NCBI GenBank assembly: GCA_016722075.1
Contig: JADKGW010000002.1
Location: forward strand, 1,178,001 to 1,242,000
Direction: 5' to 3'
DNA from: Candidatus Kouleothrix ribensis
GTDB lineage: Bacteria > Chloroflexota > Chloroflexia > Chloroflexales > Roseiflexaceae
Length of the DNA stretch: 64,000 nucleotides
Made by a program: the position numbers and the translations under genes. Shown in pieces: positions 17,834-26,038 of the stretch (its first letter is position 1; each line of letters starts with the position of its first letter). A model generated the notes under the pieces. It was given only the letters and a program-made list of their open reading frames with translations, ran no database searches and was not told the DNA's origin.

Positions 17834-19243
17834 ATGTCGCAACATTTTCGCTTCGCGTGGGCCGCGCTGCTCGTACTTGTGGCTATCGTGCCGGCGCACG
17901 CCCGCCCGGCCAGCGTTAGTAGCTCGACCCAGATCTTCATTCCCCTCGTCACGCTTCGCTCGCCTGACTCACCGTTCGGCTTTGATCTGCGCTCGAACAT
18001 CAGCGACGCGGTGCTGCCATTTGTGCGCGACGCGCAGCCGCGCTGGGTGCGCGCCGGCGACGTGATATGGGCCGAGATCGAGCCGGTGCGCGGGGGTGGC
18101 TACCACTGGGAGGCGCTGGCAACCGTCGATTTGAATGTTCAGCGCCTGCGCGCCGCCGGGATCGAGCCAACCCTGGTGATCCAACAGTCGCCGGCCTGGG
18201 CTCAACGTGTGGCGGGGCGTAAGTGCAGCCCGCCTAAGCCCGAGGCCATCGCCGACTTCGCGCGCTTCGCGCGGGCGCTGGCGGCACGCTACGCCGGCTC
18301 GGTCAACTACTGGGAGATCTGGAACGAGCCGGATTTCGCGCCGGCCAGCGTCAAAGACAGCGACGGAATCGGCTGCTGGCTCGACCCGGCGCTGGCGTAT
18401 AACGGCGGGGCCTACTACGGTGAAGTGGTCGGGCAGGTGGCACCGGCCATTCGCGCCGGCAACCCGCAGGCCCAGGTGCTGGCGGGCGCGCTGATGTACC
18501 AGTGGCCCGACGACACCGGCTCGCAGGTGTTTCTGAAAGGCATGCTCGCAAGTGGCGCCGGCAACACGATCAATGCGCTGAGCTTCCACGCCTATGGCGA
18601 GTGGGGCGCCGGCGACCTGCTGATCGCCAAGACTAACCGTATCCGCCAGATTCTCGGCGCGTATGGCCTGCCGAATATGGCGCTGTTCGCCACCGAGATC
18701 GCGGCCACCTGCGGCTCAGACAGCCTCAGCGCCTGCCAGCCCGACTTCGAGCGCTGGAAGACGCGCCAGGCCAACTATGCCGCGCGGATCTTCGCCGAGG
18801 CGATTGCCCTGAACCTGAAGGGCGCGTTCTGGTACACGCTGACGCTCGACAACCCCGGCTTCCAGTTCAGCCACCTGATCGACATGAGCAACAACACCCT
18901 GGCGCCGCGCAAGTCGTACTACGCGTTTCGCAACTCGGCGCGGCTGCTGATCGGCGCCAGCTACGCCGGCCCGCCGGTGGCTGAACCAGCGCCTGATCAG
19001 ATCAGCCAGGTGCAGGTGCTGCCGTTCAAGAAGAGCGCGAGCCGCCTGTACGTATTCTGGGTGCCACGCACCAGCTTCCCGGTGCTGTATAACCTGCAGG
19101 TGCCGGCCGGCGCGCGCGCGATCTGCACCGACCACCTCGACCAGGACCCGCCAGCGACGTACGATTGCTCGGACACCAACCGCGACGGTATGATCCCGCG
19201 CGCGGTGAATGAGCTGCCGCAGTACGTCGAGCTGCTGCCCTAG
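17834..19243 (+). CDS. Secreted clan GH-A glycosidase-like protein, second copy type
   Basis: A 469-residue exported protein with a signal peptide (about 1-24), a short linker starting IFIPLVT, and a GH-A TIM-barrel. The acid/base candidate is E165 in EIWNEP and the nucleophile candidate is E288 in LFATEIA. It is the only plus-strand gene inside the 9.7-53.5 kb locus and has its own promoter, so it is controlled separately from its neighbours. It resembles the product of 11310-12869 in domain order and in the motif set, but not closely in sequence. The substrate is unknown; the locus glycan is an attractive candidate. Confidence 0.75.
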   Translation: MSQHFRFAWAALLVLVAIVPAHARPASVSSSTQIFIPLVTLRSPDSPFGFDLRSNISDAVLPFVRDAQPRWVRAGDVIWAEIEPVRGGGYHWEALATVDLNVQRLRAAGIEPTLVIQQSPAWAQRVAGRKCSPPKPEAIADFARFARALAARYAGSVNYWEIWNEPDFAPASVKDSDGIGCWLDPALAYNGGAYYGEVVGQVAPAIRAGNPQAQVLAGALMYQWPDDTGSQVFLKGMLASGAGNTINALSFHAYGEWGAGDLLIAKTNRIRQILGAYGLPNMALFATEIAATCGSDSLSACQPDFERWKTRQANYAARIFAEAIALNLKGAFWYTLTLDNPGFQFSHLIDMSNNTLAPRKSYYAFRNSARLLIGASYAGPPVAEPAPDQISQVQVLPFKKSASRLYVFWVPRTSFPVLYNLQVPAGARAICTDHLDQDPPATYDCSDTNRDGMIPRAVNELPQYVELLP

Positions 19244-19271
19244 CTGCAGTGCCCCTAGCTGGCCCGTGCGC

Positions 19272-20423
19272 CTACAGGATCTCCTGGTAGATCTGCTCGA
19301 TCTGGGCGGCGGCGCGCGCGGCACTGAAGCGCTGCTCGACTGCCCGGCGTCCGGCCAGGCCCATGCGCTCGCGCAGCTGCGGGTCGGATAGCAGGCTAGC
19401 CAGTGCGGCGACCAGCGCGCCGGGCTGCTGGGGCGGTACCAGCAGACCGCTCAGGCCATCGTCGATCACCTCAGCCGGGCCACCGGCGCGGGTAGCGATC
19501 ACCGGCAGCTGCGCGGCCATCGCCTCGAGCAGCACGCCGCCCAGGCCCTCGGCCCGCGCCGCCGGCAGCACCAGCATGTCGAACGTCGCCAGCAGCGGCG
19601 GCACATCTTCCACAAACCCGCTGAACATTACCCGCTCGGCCACGCCAAGCGCACGCGCCAGCCCGGCCAGCTCGCCGGCATAGCCGGCATAGCCAAGCGC
19701 CTCGCCACCAACAAATACCACCCGGCTGGTTGCGCGCAGCTGCGGGGCAAGCAAAGCGTAGGCCCGTAGCAGGTCGGCGTGGCCCTTCTGCGGGTGCAGC
19801 CGGCCAACCACGCCGATCAGCAGCTCGGCAGCTGCGCCCGGCCGCGCCACCGGCTTGATCAGGGCCGTATCGAGTGGCAGGCCATCGTAGACCACGCGCA
19901 GCTGCGGGGCGGCGGCATAGCCGGCAAACTGGGCCGCCGTGGCCTGCGAGATGCAGATGATCCGCCGCGAGCTGAGCGCGCTCAGCCGGGCCAGGCCGCG
20001 CTTCAGCCCACCCATGGCAGGCAGCACCTCGCGCACATGCCACACATGCGGCACGCCGGCCAGGCGCGCGCCCAACGCACCGCTGAGGATGGTCCAGACA
20101 TTGCTATGCACCAGGCTGGCCTGCTGCGCCCGGATCAGGCCGCGCATGGCCAGCGCGGCCGGCAGCAGCCGCAGGCCAAACGGCAGCACGCGCCACGAGC
20201 GCACCAGCTGGCCCCACAGCGTCTGCATAAACGGCGCGATCAGCGGCTCGATCGCCAGCTTGCGCAGGTGCTCGGCCAGCGGCCCAGGCTCGGCCAGCGC
20301 TACCAGCGGCGTGTAGCGCGTGCGGTCGAGCGCGCCAAGCAGGTGCAGCAATGCCCGGCTCGAGCCGTAGAGATCGGCGGTGTGCTGCACATACAGGATG
20401 CGCGCCGGTACAGTTTGAGTCAC
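19272..20423 (-). CDS. GT4-type glycosyltransferase
   Basis: A 383-residue GT-B enzyme of family GT4. The N-terminal half starts RILYVQHTADLYGSSRALL, and the C-terminal half has GVVGRLHPQKGHADLL and a PAARAEGLGGVLLEAMA donor-binding segment. It follows directly on the GT2 pair on the same strand, separated by 1 bp, so it is probably in one operon with them. It is convergent with the GH-A gene to its right. It would add a sugar to the growing lipid-linked glycan in the cytoplasm; donor and acceptor are not predictable. Confidence 0.88.
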   Translation of the reverse strand: MTQTVPARILYVQHTADLYGSSRALLHLLGALDRTRYTPLVALAEPGPLAEHLRKLAIEPLIAPFMQTLWGQLVRSWRVLPFGLRLLPAALAMRGLIRAQQASLVHSNVWTILSGALGARLAGVPHVWHVREVLPAMGGLKRGLARLSALSSRRIICISQATAAQFAGYAAAPQLRVVYDGLPLDTALIKPVARPGAAAELLIGVVGRLHPQKGHADLLRAYALLAPQLRATSRVVFVGGEALGYAGYAGELAGLARALGVAERVMFSGFVEDVPPLLATFDMLVLPAARAEGLGGVLLEAMAAQLPVIATRAGGPAEVIDDGLSGLLVPPQQPGALVAALASLLSDPQLRERMGLAGRRAVEQRFSAARAAAQIEQIYQEIL

Positions 20424-20424
20424 A

Positions 20425-21414
20425 TCAAGCTCGCAGCCGGCCGCGCAGCAGCATCCGCGCGCGGTGCCGGCCCCACAGGTAGGCCGCCAAGCCCGAGCGC
20501 CCGAACGCGCCGATCAGCAGGATCTTCAGCGCCAGCACGCGCGCGCGCGGGGCCGCCTGGCCCATGCCTCGCAGGGCGTAGCGGCGGGCCGCGCGCAGCT
20601 GCCCGGCCATGAACAGCGAGTTCGCAGCAAACACGAGCGCGCCGGCGGTAGCCTCGCGCTCGAGCGCCGCAATCGCCGGCGGCAGGGCCGGGTTGGCGAA
20701 CAGCCGGCGGTAGATCGCCAGCACCTCGGGCGCAGCCTGGGCCTGGCGTGCGATCGTCTTACTGCCGGCGTGCTCGCGAAAGCAGGCCCAGCGCGCGGGG
20801 ATGTAGCGCAGCGGTGCGGTGGCACCCAGGCGCAGCCACAGATCGAGATCGAGCAGCATCGTAAGCCGATCGTCGAGGTAGCCGGCCTGCTCGACCGCCG
20901 CGCGGCGCAGGAATGTGGCCGGCTGCGGGATGGGTGTCAGCGCGGTGCGCAGCAGCCGCACGTAGTCGAACGGCGCGGTTGGGTGTGTGCCGATCGTGTG
21001 GCCGTGCTGATCGATCGTGTCGCAGTCGCCATACACGCCGGCCGCGCCTGGGTGCGCCTGCAGCGCCGCCACTGCGCCGCGCACCGCGCCGGGCATGTAT
21101 ACGTCGTCGGCGTTCAGCCAGGCCAGCACCGCGCCGCCGCCCTGCCGCCAGCCCTGGTTGATCGCATCGGCCTGGCCACCGTCGGGCCGCGAGACCCAGC
21201 GCACCCGGTTGGTATAGCCGCGCAGCAGCGCCAGCGTGCCGTCGGTCGAGCCGGCATCCATCACCAGGTACTCGATCTGCGGGTAATCTTGCGCCAGCAC
21301 CGACTCGATCGTGGCGGCGAGAAACCCACCCTGGTTGAACGAGGGCGTCACGATCGTCACCAGCGGCGTGTCGCCCAGCAACGGCCATACCGGCGCGGCC
21401 TGGCTAACGGCCAT
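20425..21414 (-). CDS. GT2-type glycosyltransferase, copy 1 of a duplicated pair
   Basis: A 329-residue GT-A enzyme of family GT2. Seen: the start of the nucleotide-binding fold (TIVTPSFNQGGFLAATIESV), the DAGSTDGT segment and the metal-binding NADD at about residue 105. The C-terminal third is alpha-helical and hydrophobic in patches. It overlaps the neighbouring GT2 gene by 11 nt. DNA from 21164 to 21356 is almost identical to the matching part of that gene, while the rest has diverged, which points to recent recombination. Confidence 0.88.
   Translation of the reverse strand: MAVSQAAPVWPLLGDTPLVTIVTPSFNQGGFLAATIESVLAQDYPQIEYLVMDAGSTDGTLALLRGYTNRVRWVSRPDGGQADAINQGWRQGGGAVLAWLNADDVYMPGAVRGAVAALQAHPGAAGVYGDCDTIDQHGHTIGTHPTAPFDYVRLLRTALTPIPQPATFLRRAAVEQAGYLDDRLTMLLDLDLWLRLGATAPLRYIPARWACFREHAGSKTIARQAQAAPEVLAIYRRLFANPALPPAIAALEREATAGALVFAANSLFMAGQLRAARRYALRGMGQAAPRARVLALKILLIGAFGRSGLAAYLWGRHRARMLLRGRLRA
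21164..21356 (-). repeat. 193-bp direct repeat, copy 1 (inside GT2 gene)
   Basis: This stretch matches 22038-22230 with only two differences over 193 bp, and 143 bp (21214-21356) are identical. It encodes the start of the GT2 fold. Confidence 0.9.
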
Positions 21415-22333
21415 AGCGGGCCTTCCTCAGCAGGTATGCCCCAAAATACACTGCGCCGCGCCGCCCGATCGCGCCGGCCTTGCGCCACTCGCCCGCGCCG
21501 AACGCGCGCCAGGCCGCCTGCCAGCAGGCGCGCACCATCTCGCCGTAGAATAGCATCGGCAGGCGGCGCCGGCCATACCGGCCGATCATACGCTCGATCT
21601 CGTCGAGCCGCGCCAGCCCCCCGCTGGCAGTCTTGGTTTCGGGGTAGATGCGCGCGCAGGCCAGCACGGCCGGCTCGTAATGCACCGGGTAGCGCAGCGC
21701 CAGCTTGATCCACAGATCGTAGTCGAGGCAGTAGCGTAGCATGGCATCGAGCCCGCCCACCGCTTCGAACGCACTGCGCCGAAACAGCGTAGCCGGCTGC
21801 ACAATGAAATCGAGCTGGTGGATCAGACGCGCCAGGTCGAACGGCTCGACCTGCGGGCATGGCCCGAGCCGCACCCCACGCCGATCGATGAAGTCGGCCT
21901 GGCCATACACCAGCGCCGCAGCCGGGTGTGCCTGCAGCGCCGCCACCGCGCGCGACACCGCGCCGGGCATATATACGTCGTCGGCGTTCAGCCAGGCCAG
22001 CAGCGTACCACGCGTGCGGGCAAAGCCGGTATTCAGCGCATCGGCCTGGCCACCGTCGGGCTGCGAGACCCAGCGCACCCGGTTGGCATAGCCGCGCAGC
22101 AGCGCCAGCGTGCCGTCGGTCGAGCCGGCATCCATCACCAGGTACTCGATCTGCGGGTAATCTTGCGCCAGCACCGACTCGATCGTGGCGGCGAGAAACC
22201 CACCCTGGTTGAACGAGGGCGTCACGATCGACACCAGTGGCATAGCCGCGTCGATGGCGGAAGTGTCATGCACAGTGCTTGCAGCCTGGCACATGCCTGC
22301 CAGCGGCGGCATGTGTTCTTTCTGATGCGACAC
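21404..22333 (-). CDS. GT2-type glycosyltransferase, copy 2 of a duplicated pair
   Basis: A 309-residue GT2 enzyme paralogous to the neighbour that overlaps it by 11 nt. It has the same N-terminal fold (SIVTPSFNQGGFL), DAGSTDGT, NADD at about residue 115 and the GGQAD segment; the region after that (acceptor-binding and C-terminal part) differs from the paralogue. The start is uncertain: a GTG at 22333 gives 30 residues before the fold, an ATG at 22312 gives 23, and an ATG at 22243 starts just at the fold; none has a strong ribosome-binding site. Confidence 0.85.
   Translation of the reverse strand: MSHQKEHMPPLAGMCQAASTVHDTSAIDAAMPLVSIVTPSFNQGGFLAATIESVLAQDYPQIEYLVMDAGSTDGTLALLRGYANRVRWVSQPDGGQADALNTGFARTRGTLLAWLNADDVYMPGAVSRAVAALQAHPAAALVYGQADFIDRRGVRLGPCPQVEPFDLARLIHQLDFIVQPATLFRRSAFEAVGGLDAMLRYCLDYDLWIKLALRYPVHYEPAVLACARIYPETKTASGGLARLDEIERMIGRYGRRRLPMLFYGEMVRACWQAAWRAFGAGEWRKAGAIGRRGAVYFGAYLLRKARYGR
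22038..22230 (-). repeat. 193-bp direct repeat, copy 2 (inside GT2 gene)
   Basis: Partner of 21164-21356. The two copies differ at 2 of 193 positions. Confidence 0.9.
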
Positions 22334-22393
22334 GGCGGCTCAACCGCTACCCGCCGCTGGCATAGCCGGCGCGTACGGCCAGCCATGCCTGGC

Positions 22394-23353
22394 TTACCGA
22401 TCGGCAGGTGGCTGGTCGGCCCACTCGCGCGACCAGGCCACCGCGCGGCGGATGCCCTCGTCGAGCGGCACCTGCGGCTGGTATTCGAGCAGCTCGGCCG
22501 CGCGGCTGATATCGGCGATATAGCGCGACACCTCGCCGACGCGCTTGGCCGGCTCGACCGTGATCTGGCCGGGCACACCCAGCGCCTCGGCCACCAGCTC
22601 GGCCATACGCACGAGCGTATTGCCCTGGCCATAGGCCAGGTTGATCGTCTGGTTCTGCACCCGCCCGTCGAGCAGGCGCTCGATCCCGGCCACGATCCCG
22701 GCCACGCAATCGTCGATATAGGTGAAATCGAGCGTCTTCTCGCGGCCGTACACCGTCACCGGCTGGCCCTGGCGCATGCGCCGGATGAACAGCGGGATCA
22801 CCCGCTCCATGCGCTCGATATCGGTGTCGTAGCGGCCGTACACATTCGAGAAGCGGAACACCAGGTAGCGCAGGCCATAGCAGCGCGCATACGAATACAC
22901 CAGCGCCTCGCCGGCGACCTTGCTAGCCGAGTAGGGGCTCTCGGTGAACGAAAAATCGGCCTGCTGCTCCTCGGTGATATAGCGGTGGATGTCGCCATAC
23001 ACCTCGCGCGACGACGAGAAGATCAGCGGCAGGTGATTGTGGCGGCAGTACTCGAGCACATTAAACGTCAGCGCGATATTCTCCATGGCGCGGTGCGGGA
23101 ACTGCACCAGCTCGTGAACTTTAGCATTGGCCGCCAGGTGAACCACAAGGTCGGGGCGTGGGTAGGGCACGCCGCCGATGCCGCCCACGAAATCGCGGTA
23201 GGGTGCGGCCAGATCTTGCAGCATCGTCGTGAGGCGGTTCGTCCAGCTATTCAGGCGCTTATCGACGCCAAACACCTGGTGGCCGGCGCCCAGCAGGCGC
23301 AGCGCGAGGTTGGTGCCGATCTGGCCGCTCGAGCCGGTGATCAGGATATGCAC
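22394..23353 (-). CDS. NAD-dependent epimerase/dehydratase (extended SDR)
   Basis: A 319-residue extended SDR that acts on a nucleotide-bound sugar. Seen: the NAD-binding GSSGQIGTNLA near the N-terminus, the catalytic SSSREVYG serine segment, and Y-x3-K as YSASK near residue 147. The YGREKTLDFTYIDDC segment is typical of UDP-hexose 4-epimerases and 4,6-dehydratases. It lies downstream of the transaldolase gene (24-bp gap) at the end of the heptose gene run, so a nucleotide-heptose or related sugar is a reasonable substrate; nothing in the sequence proves this. Confidence 0.85.
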   Translation of the reverse strand: MHILITGSSGQIGTNLALRLLGAGHQVFGVDKRLNSWTNRLTTMLQDLAAPYRDFVGGIGGVPYPRPDLVVHLAANAKVHELVQFPHRAMENIALTFNVLEYCRHNHLPLIFSSSREVYGDIHRYITEEQQADFSFTESPYSASKVAGEALVYSYARCYGLRYLVFRFSNVYGRYDTDIERMERVIPLFIRRMRQGQPVTVYGREKTLDFTYIDDCVAGIVAGIERLLDGRVQNQTINLAYGQGNTLVRMAELVAEALGVPGQITVEPAKRVGEVSRYIADISRAAELLEYQPQVPLDEGIRRAVAWSREWADQPPADR

Positions 23354-23377
23354 TACTCTGGCCCTCTTGCGCTAACG

Positions 23378-24097
23378 CTACAGCTGATAGCCAGCCTGCT
23401 GCGCATCGTGGTAAAACATCTTCACGGTATCAAGCGAGAACGCGTCGAGATCATAGCCGATCAGGCGCAGCTTCGCCAGCAGATCGTGCGTCACCGTGAT
23501 GATCTGGCAGCCGATCGCGTCGGCCTGCAGGATGTTCAGCAGCTCGCGCGGGCTGGCCCAGATCAGCGCCTGCTCGGGGTATGGCTGGATCAGCTCGACC
23601 GCCGCAGCCATGAGCGGCACCGGGTCGCGCCCGGTGTCGGCGATCCGCCCGGCAAACACCGAGATATAGCTCGGCGCGCCGCCAGCCAGCGCCGCCGAGA
23701 CATCGCGTACCTGGGCCAGGGTCATGAGCGCGGTGACATTGAGCTTAACCCCCGACCTCGCCAGCCGCCGTACCAGGCCATAGGCCGGCTCGCCGCGCGT
23801 GTTGGTCACCGGAATCTTGACATGCACGTGCTCGCCCCACGAGGCGATCTCGTGGGCCTGGCGCTCCATCTCGCCAAACTCATCCGAGAACACCTCGAAT
23901 GAGAGCGGGCGATCGGGGATCGCGCGGACGATCTCGTGGGCAAACGCGCGGTAGTCGATCACACCGGCCTTGCGCATCAGGGTCGGGTTTGTGGTGAAGC
24001 CGGCGATATAGGACTTGCGCGCCATATCGAGCATGCTGGCTCGATCGGCGCCATCCGCAAAGATTTTGATGCGCAGTGCATCGAGTGTCGGTATCAT
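23378..24097 (-). CDS. Transaldolase-family protein (TalC/Fsa-like)
   Basis: A 239-residue TIM-barrel of the small transaldolase/fructose-6-phosphate aldolase family. The Schiff-base lysine is in HVKIPVTNTRGE, and the TTNPTLM and TALMTLAQ segments match the family; the C-terminal part is longer than in Fsa. It overlaps the GmhB-like gene by 4 nt, so it is translationally coupled to a heptose-phosphate enzyme. A direct metabolic role is likely: transaldolase chemistry makes sedoheptulose 7-phosphate, the substrate of the GmhA-like isomerase two genes away. An unusual aldolase that makes another higher ketose is an alternative. Confidence 0.85.
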   Translation of the reverse strand: MIPTLDALRIKIFADGADRASMLDMARKSYIAGFTTNPTLMRKAGVIDYRAFAHEIVRAIPDRPLSFEVFSDEFGEMERQAHEIASWGEHVHVKIPVTNTRGEPAYGLVRRLARSGVKLNVTALMTLAQVRDVSAALAGGAPSYISVFAGRIADTGRDPVPLMAAAVELIQPYPEQALIWASPRELLNILQADAIGCQIITVTHDLLAKLRLIGYDLDAFSLDTVKMFYHDAQQAGYQL

Positions 24098-24645
24098 ACG
24101 CGAGGCTCCTCGGTGAGAGTAACAAGCCCTATGATCTGCTGTGCAGCTTCGAACAGGCTGGCCACAACATAGTCGGGAGCGCAGCGCTGACGCTGATTGT
24201 ATGGAGCATCCAACAAGAATGTTGTGCAGCCGGCCGCTGTGCCGGCAGCGATATCGCTCCAGCGATCACCAACCATAAAGCTTTGTGAAAGGTCGATCTG
24301 CTCGCGCTGCGCCGCCGCCACGAGCAAGCCCGGCAGCGGCTTGCGGCAGGTGCAGCCGTCAGCATTGTCGTGATAGCAAACATCGATAGTATCGAGCGGC
24401 AGCCGGCTCAGCAACGCCTGATTGATCTGCTCGACCAGGGCGCGCGTCTGCATACCGCGTGCGACATCGGGCTGGTTAGTGACGACCACCAGCGCGAAGC
24501 CGTGCTCGGCCAGCGCCGCCAGCGCCTCGGCCACGCCTGGCAGCAGCTCGAGCTCGCCAGGATGCATCGGCGGGTGCGGCACGCCCTCATGCACGGTGGT
24601 GCGGTTTATCACACCATCACGATCGAGAAACACAGCGCGGCGCAT
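24094..24645 (-). CDS. gmhB: HAD-family phosphatase, GmhB-like (heptose 1,7-bisphosphate 7-phosphatase)
   Basis: A 183-residue HAD-IIIA hydrolase. Seen: the catalytic DxD motif FLDRDGVINR, the VVTNQ segment, the KP motif after CTCRKPLPG, and GDRWSDI; the CYHDNADGCTC loop provides the zinc ligands of the GmhB subfamily. GmhB removes the 7-phosphate from manno-heptose 1,7-bisphosphate. The start at 24645 (ATG) overlaps the stop of the GmhA-like gene as TGATG; an upstream start at 24663 is possible. Family assignment is strong; the exact anomer preference cannot be read from sequence. Confidence 0.88.
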   Translation of the reverse strand: MRRAVFLDRDGVINRTTVHEGVPHPPMHPGELELLPGVAEALAALAEHGFALVVVTNQPDVARGMQTRALVEQINQALLSRLPLDTIDVCYHDNADGCTCRKPLPGLLVAAAQREQIDLSQSFMVGDRWSDIAAGTAAGCTTFLLDAPYNQRQRCAPDYVVASLFEAAQQIIGLVTLTEEPRV

Positions 24646-25241
24646 CAGCGTGTCGACTCCCACTTCATCTCAGCTGCACGCAGCGCCGGGTGCGACACCA
24701 GCAGGTGCCACACTACCGCCTGAAACGACTCGGCGTGCGGCGTGATCGTTGCGCTATTGACGGTCGGCACGACCACACAGGCATCGGCCACGCGCGCAGT
24801 ATACCCGCCATCGCGGCCGACCACGCCGCAGATGCCGGCGCCAACCTGCTTGGCGTATTGCAGCGCGCGCACCAGGTTCGGGCTGACATTCCGCTCGAGG
24901 TCGCCGCCGCCGACCGACAGCACGAACAGCATGTCGCGGCCACTCAGGCGGCTGCCGCGCAGCCACTGCACGAACACGCCTTCCCAGCCCTCATCGTTCA
25001 CGCGCGCAGTCAGCTCCGAGACGTTATCGGTAGGTGTGTACGCCTCAATGTTGGCGATCTTGCGGAAATCGTTGACCGCGTGCGAGGCGTTCGCGGCACT
25101 GCCACCCACGCCGAGAAAGAACAGGCGCCCGCCGCGCTCGCGCAGATCGTGCAACAGCTCGACCATACGGTCGATCGCGGCGGTGTCGAGCAGCGCCAGA
25201 ATCTGGGTCGCCTCAGCGATATATGTACTGGTATACGACAT
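24645..25241 (-). CDS. gmhA: SIS-domain sugar isomerase, GmhA-like (sedoheptulose 7-phosphate isomerase)
   Basis: A 198-residue SIS-domain enzyme. Seen: VGGSAANASHAVNDFRK in the phosphosugar-binding region, LSVGGGDLERNVS, and a HAESFQAVVWH catalytic segment near residue 168 that provides the His/Glu expected in GmhA. GmhA turns sedoheptulose 7-phosphate into D-glycero-D-manno-heptose 7-phosphate, the first committed step of the pathway. AGAGG precedes the start. It is linked to GmhB by a 1-nt overlap. A 68-bp gap with a repeat copy (25269-25302) separates it from the nucleotidyltransferase gene. Confidence 0.85.
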   Translation of the reverse strand: MSYTSTYIAEATQILALLDTAAIDRMVELLHDLRERGGRLFFLGVGGSAANASHAVNDFRKIANIEAYTPTDNVSELTARVNDEGWEGVFVQWLRGSRLSGRDMLFVLSVGGGDLERNVSPNLVRALQYAKQVGAGICGVVGRDGGYTARVADACVVVPTVNSATITPHAESFQAVVWHLLVSHPALRAAEMKWESTR

Positions 25242-25268
25242 AGTTCACCTCTAGGTACTAACTGCGCT

Positions 25269-25302
25269 ACGCTGCCGCAGGCGAACGAGCGCGTAACTCC
25301 TG
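25269..25302 (-). repeat. Intergenic repeat, copy A
   Basis: This 34-bp stretch in the gap between two heptose genes resembles 62421-62459 (shared ACGCTGCCG, AGGC-AAC and GCGTAACTCCTG blocks). It may belong to a dispersed non-coding repeat family. Confidence 0.4.
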
Positions 25303-25309
25303 GCTTGGC

Positions 25310-26038
25310 TTACGATAACCCGGCCGGCTGCTGGGCCGCCCGCAAATACGCCTCAGTCTCGGCCAGGCCCGCGTGCGACCCGATCTCGTAGAACCGCCGG
25401 GTTACCTCGTAGCCAATCATGCGCTGCTCGGACACCAGCGCGCTGTACAGATCGGCCAGATCCACCGGTGTGTCGGCCGGCAGCCGCCCCAGCGCGGCGC
25501 GGCGCAGCAGCGCGGCGCCGTAGTCGATATACTGCATCTCGGGCAACTGCACGCGCTTATCGTAGCGCACGAGCCGGCCCTGCTGGTACACGACATTGCT
25601 ACGATCCCAGCGGTTGGCGTTGCGCAGCACCGTCATCAGCCCCAGCGCATCGGCGCCAGCGAAATGCGCAAGAATAGCCGGGTAGTCGATGTCGAGGTAC
25701 GAGTCGCCGTACAGCACCCAGAACAGATCGCCCAGCTGCGCCGCCGCCCGAACCAGCGCGCCGCCGGTGCCAAGCAGGCGTGAGCCGTCGAACGAGTAGC
25801 CGATCTCCAGCCCGAACGCCGAGCCATCACCGACGTGCGCCTGCACCTGCTCGCCCAGGTAGCCCAGGCATAGCACCACGCGCCGAACACCATTGCGCCG
25901 CAACAGCGCCAGCTGGTGATCGATAAACGGGCGGCCGGCCACCTCGACCAGCGCCTTAGGGATGCTCGTGGTGATCGGCCGCAGCCGCGTAGCCAGGCCG
26001 CCCGCCAGCAGCGCCACCGGCAGATCAGCGATGTTCAT
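25310..26038 (-). CDS. hddC: Sugar-1-phosphate nucleotidyltransferase, HddC-like
   Basis: A 242-residue enzyme of the nucleotidyltransferase fold. Seen: the LLAGGLATRLRP signature with the K of SIPKALVEV, the GD in VLYGDSYLDI for the metal, and the GTGGAL segment. In the heptose context it most likely makes GDP-heptose from heptose 1-phosphate (HddC); the ADP-heptose enzyme HldE is a different fusion. The start at 26038 is chosen because the family begins with the MNIADLPVALLAGG type; an upstream in-frame extension to 26200 adds 54 low-complexity residues. It overlaps the upstream membrane protein gene by 14 nt, so coupling is likely. Confidence 0.82.
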   Translation of the reverse strand: MNIADLPVALLAGGLATRLRPITTSIPKALVEVAGRPFIDHQLALLRRNGVRRVVLCLGYLGEQVQAHVGDGSAFGLEIGYSFDGSRLLGTGGALVRAAAQLGDLFWVLYGDSYLDIDYPAILAHFAGADALGLMTVLRNANRWDRSNVVYQQGRLVRYDKRVQLPEMQYIDYGAALLRRAALGRLPADTPVDLADLYSALVSEQRMIGYEVTRRFYEIGSHAGLAETEAYLRAAQQPAGLS

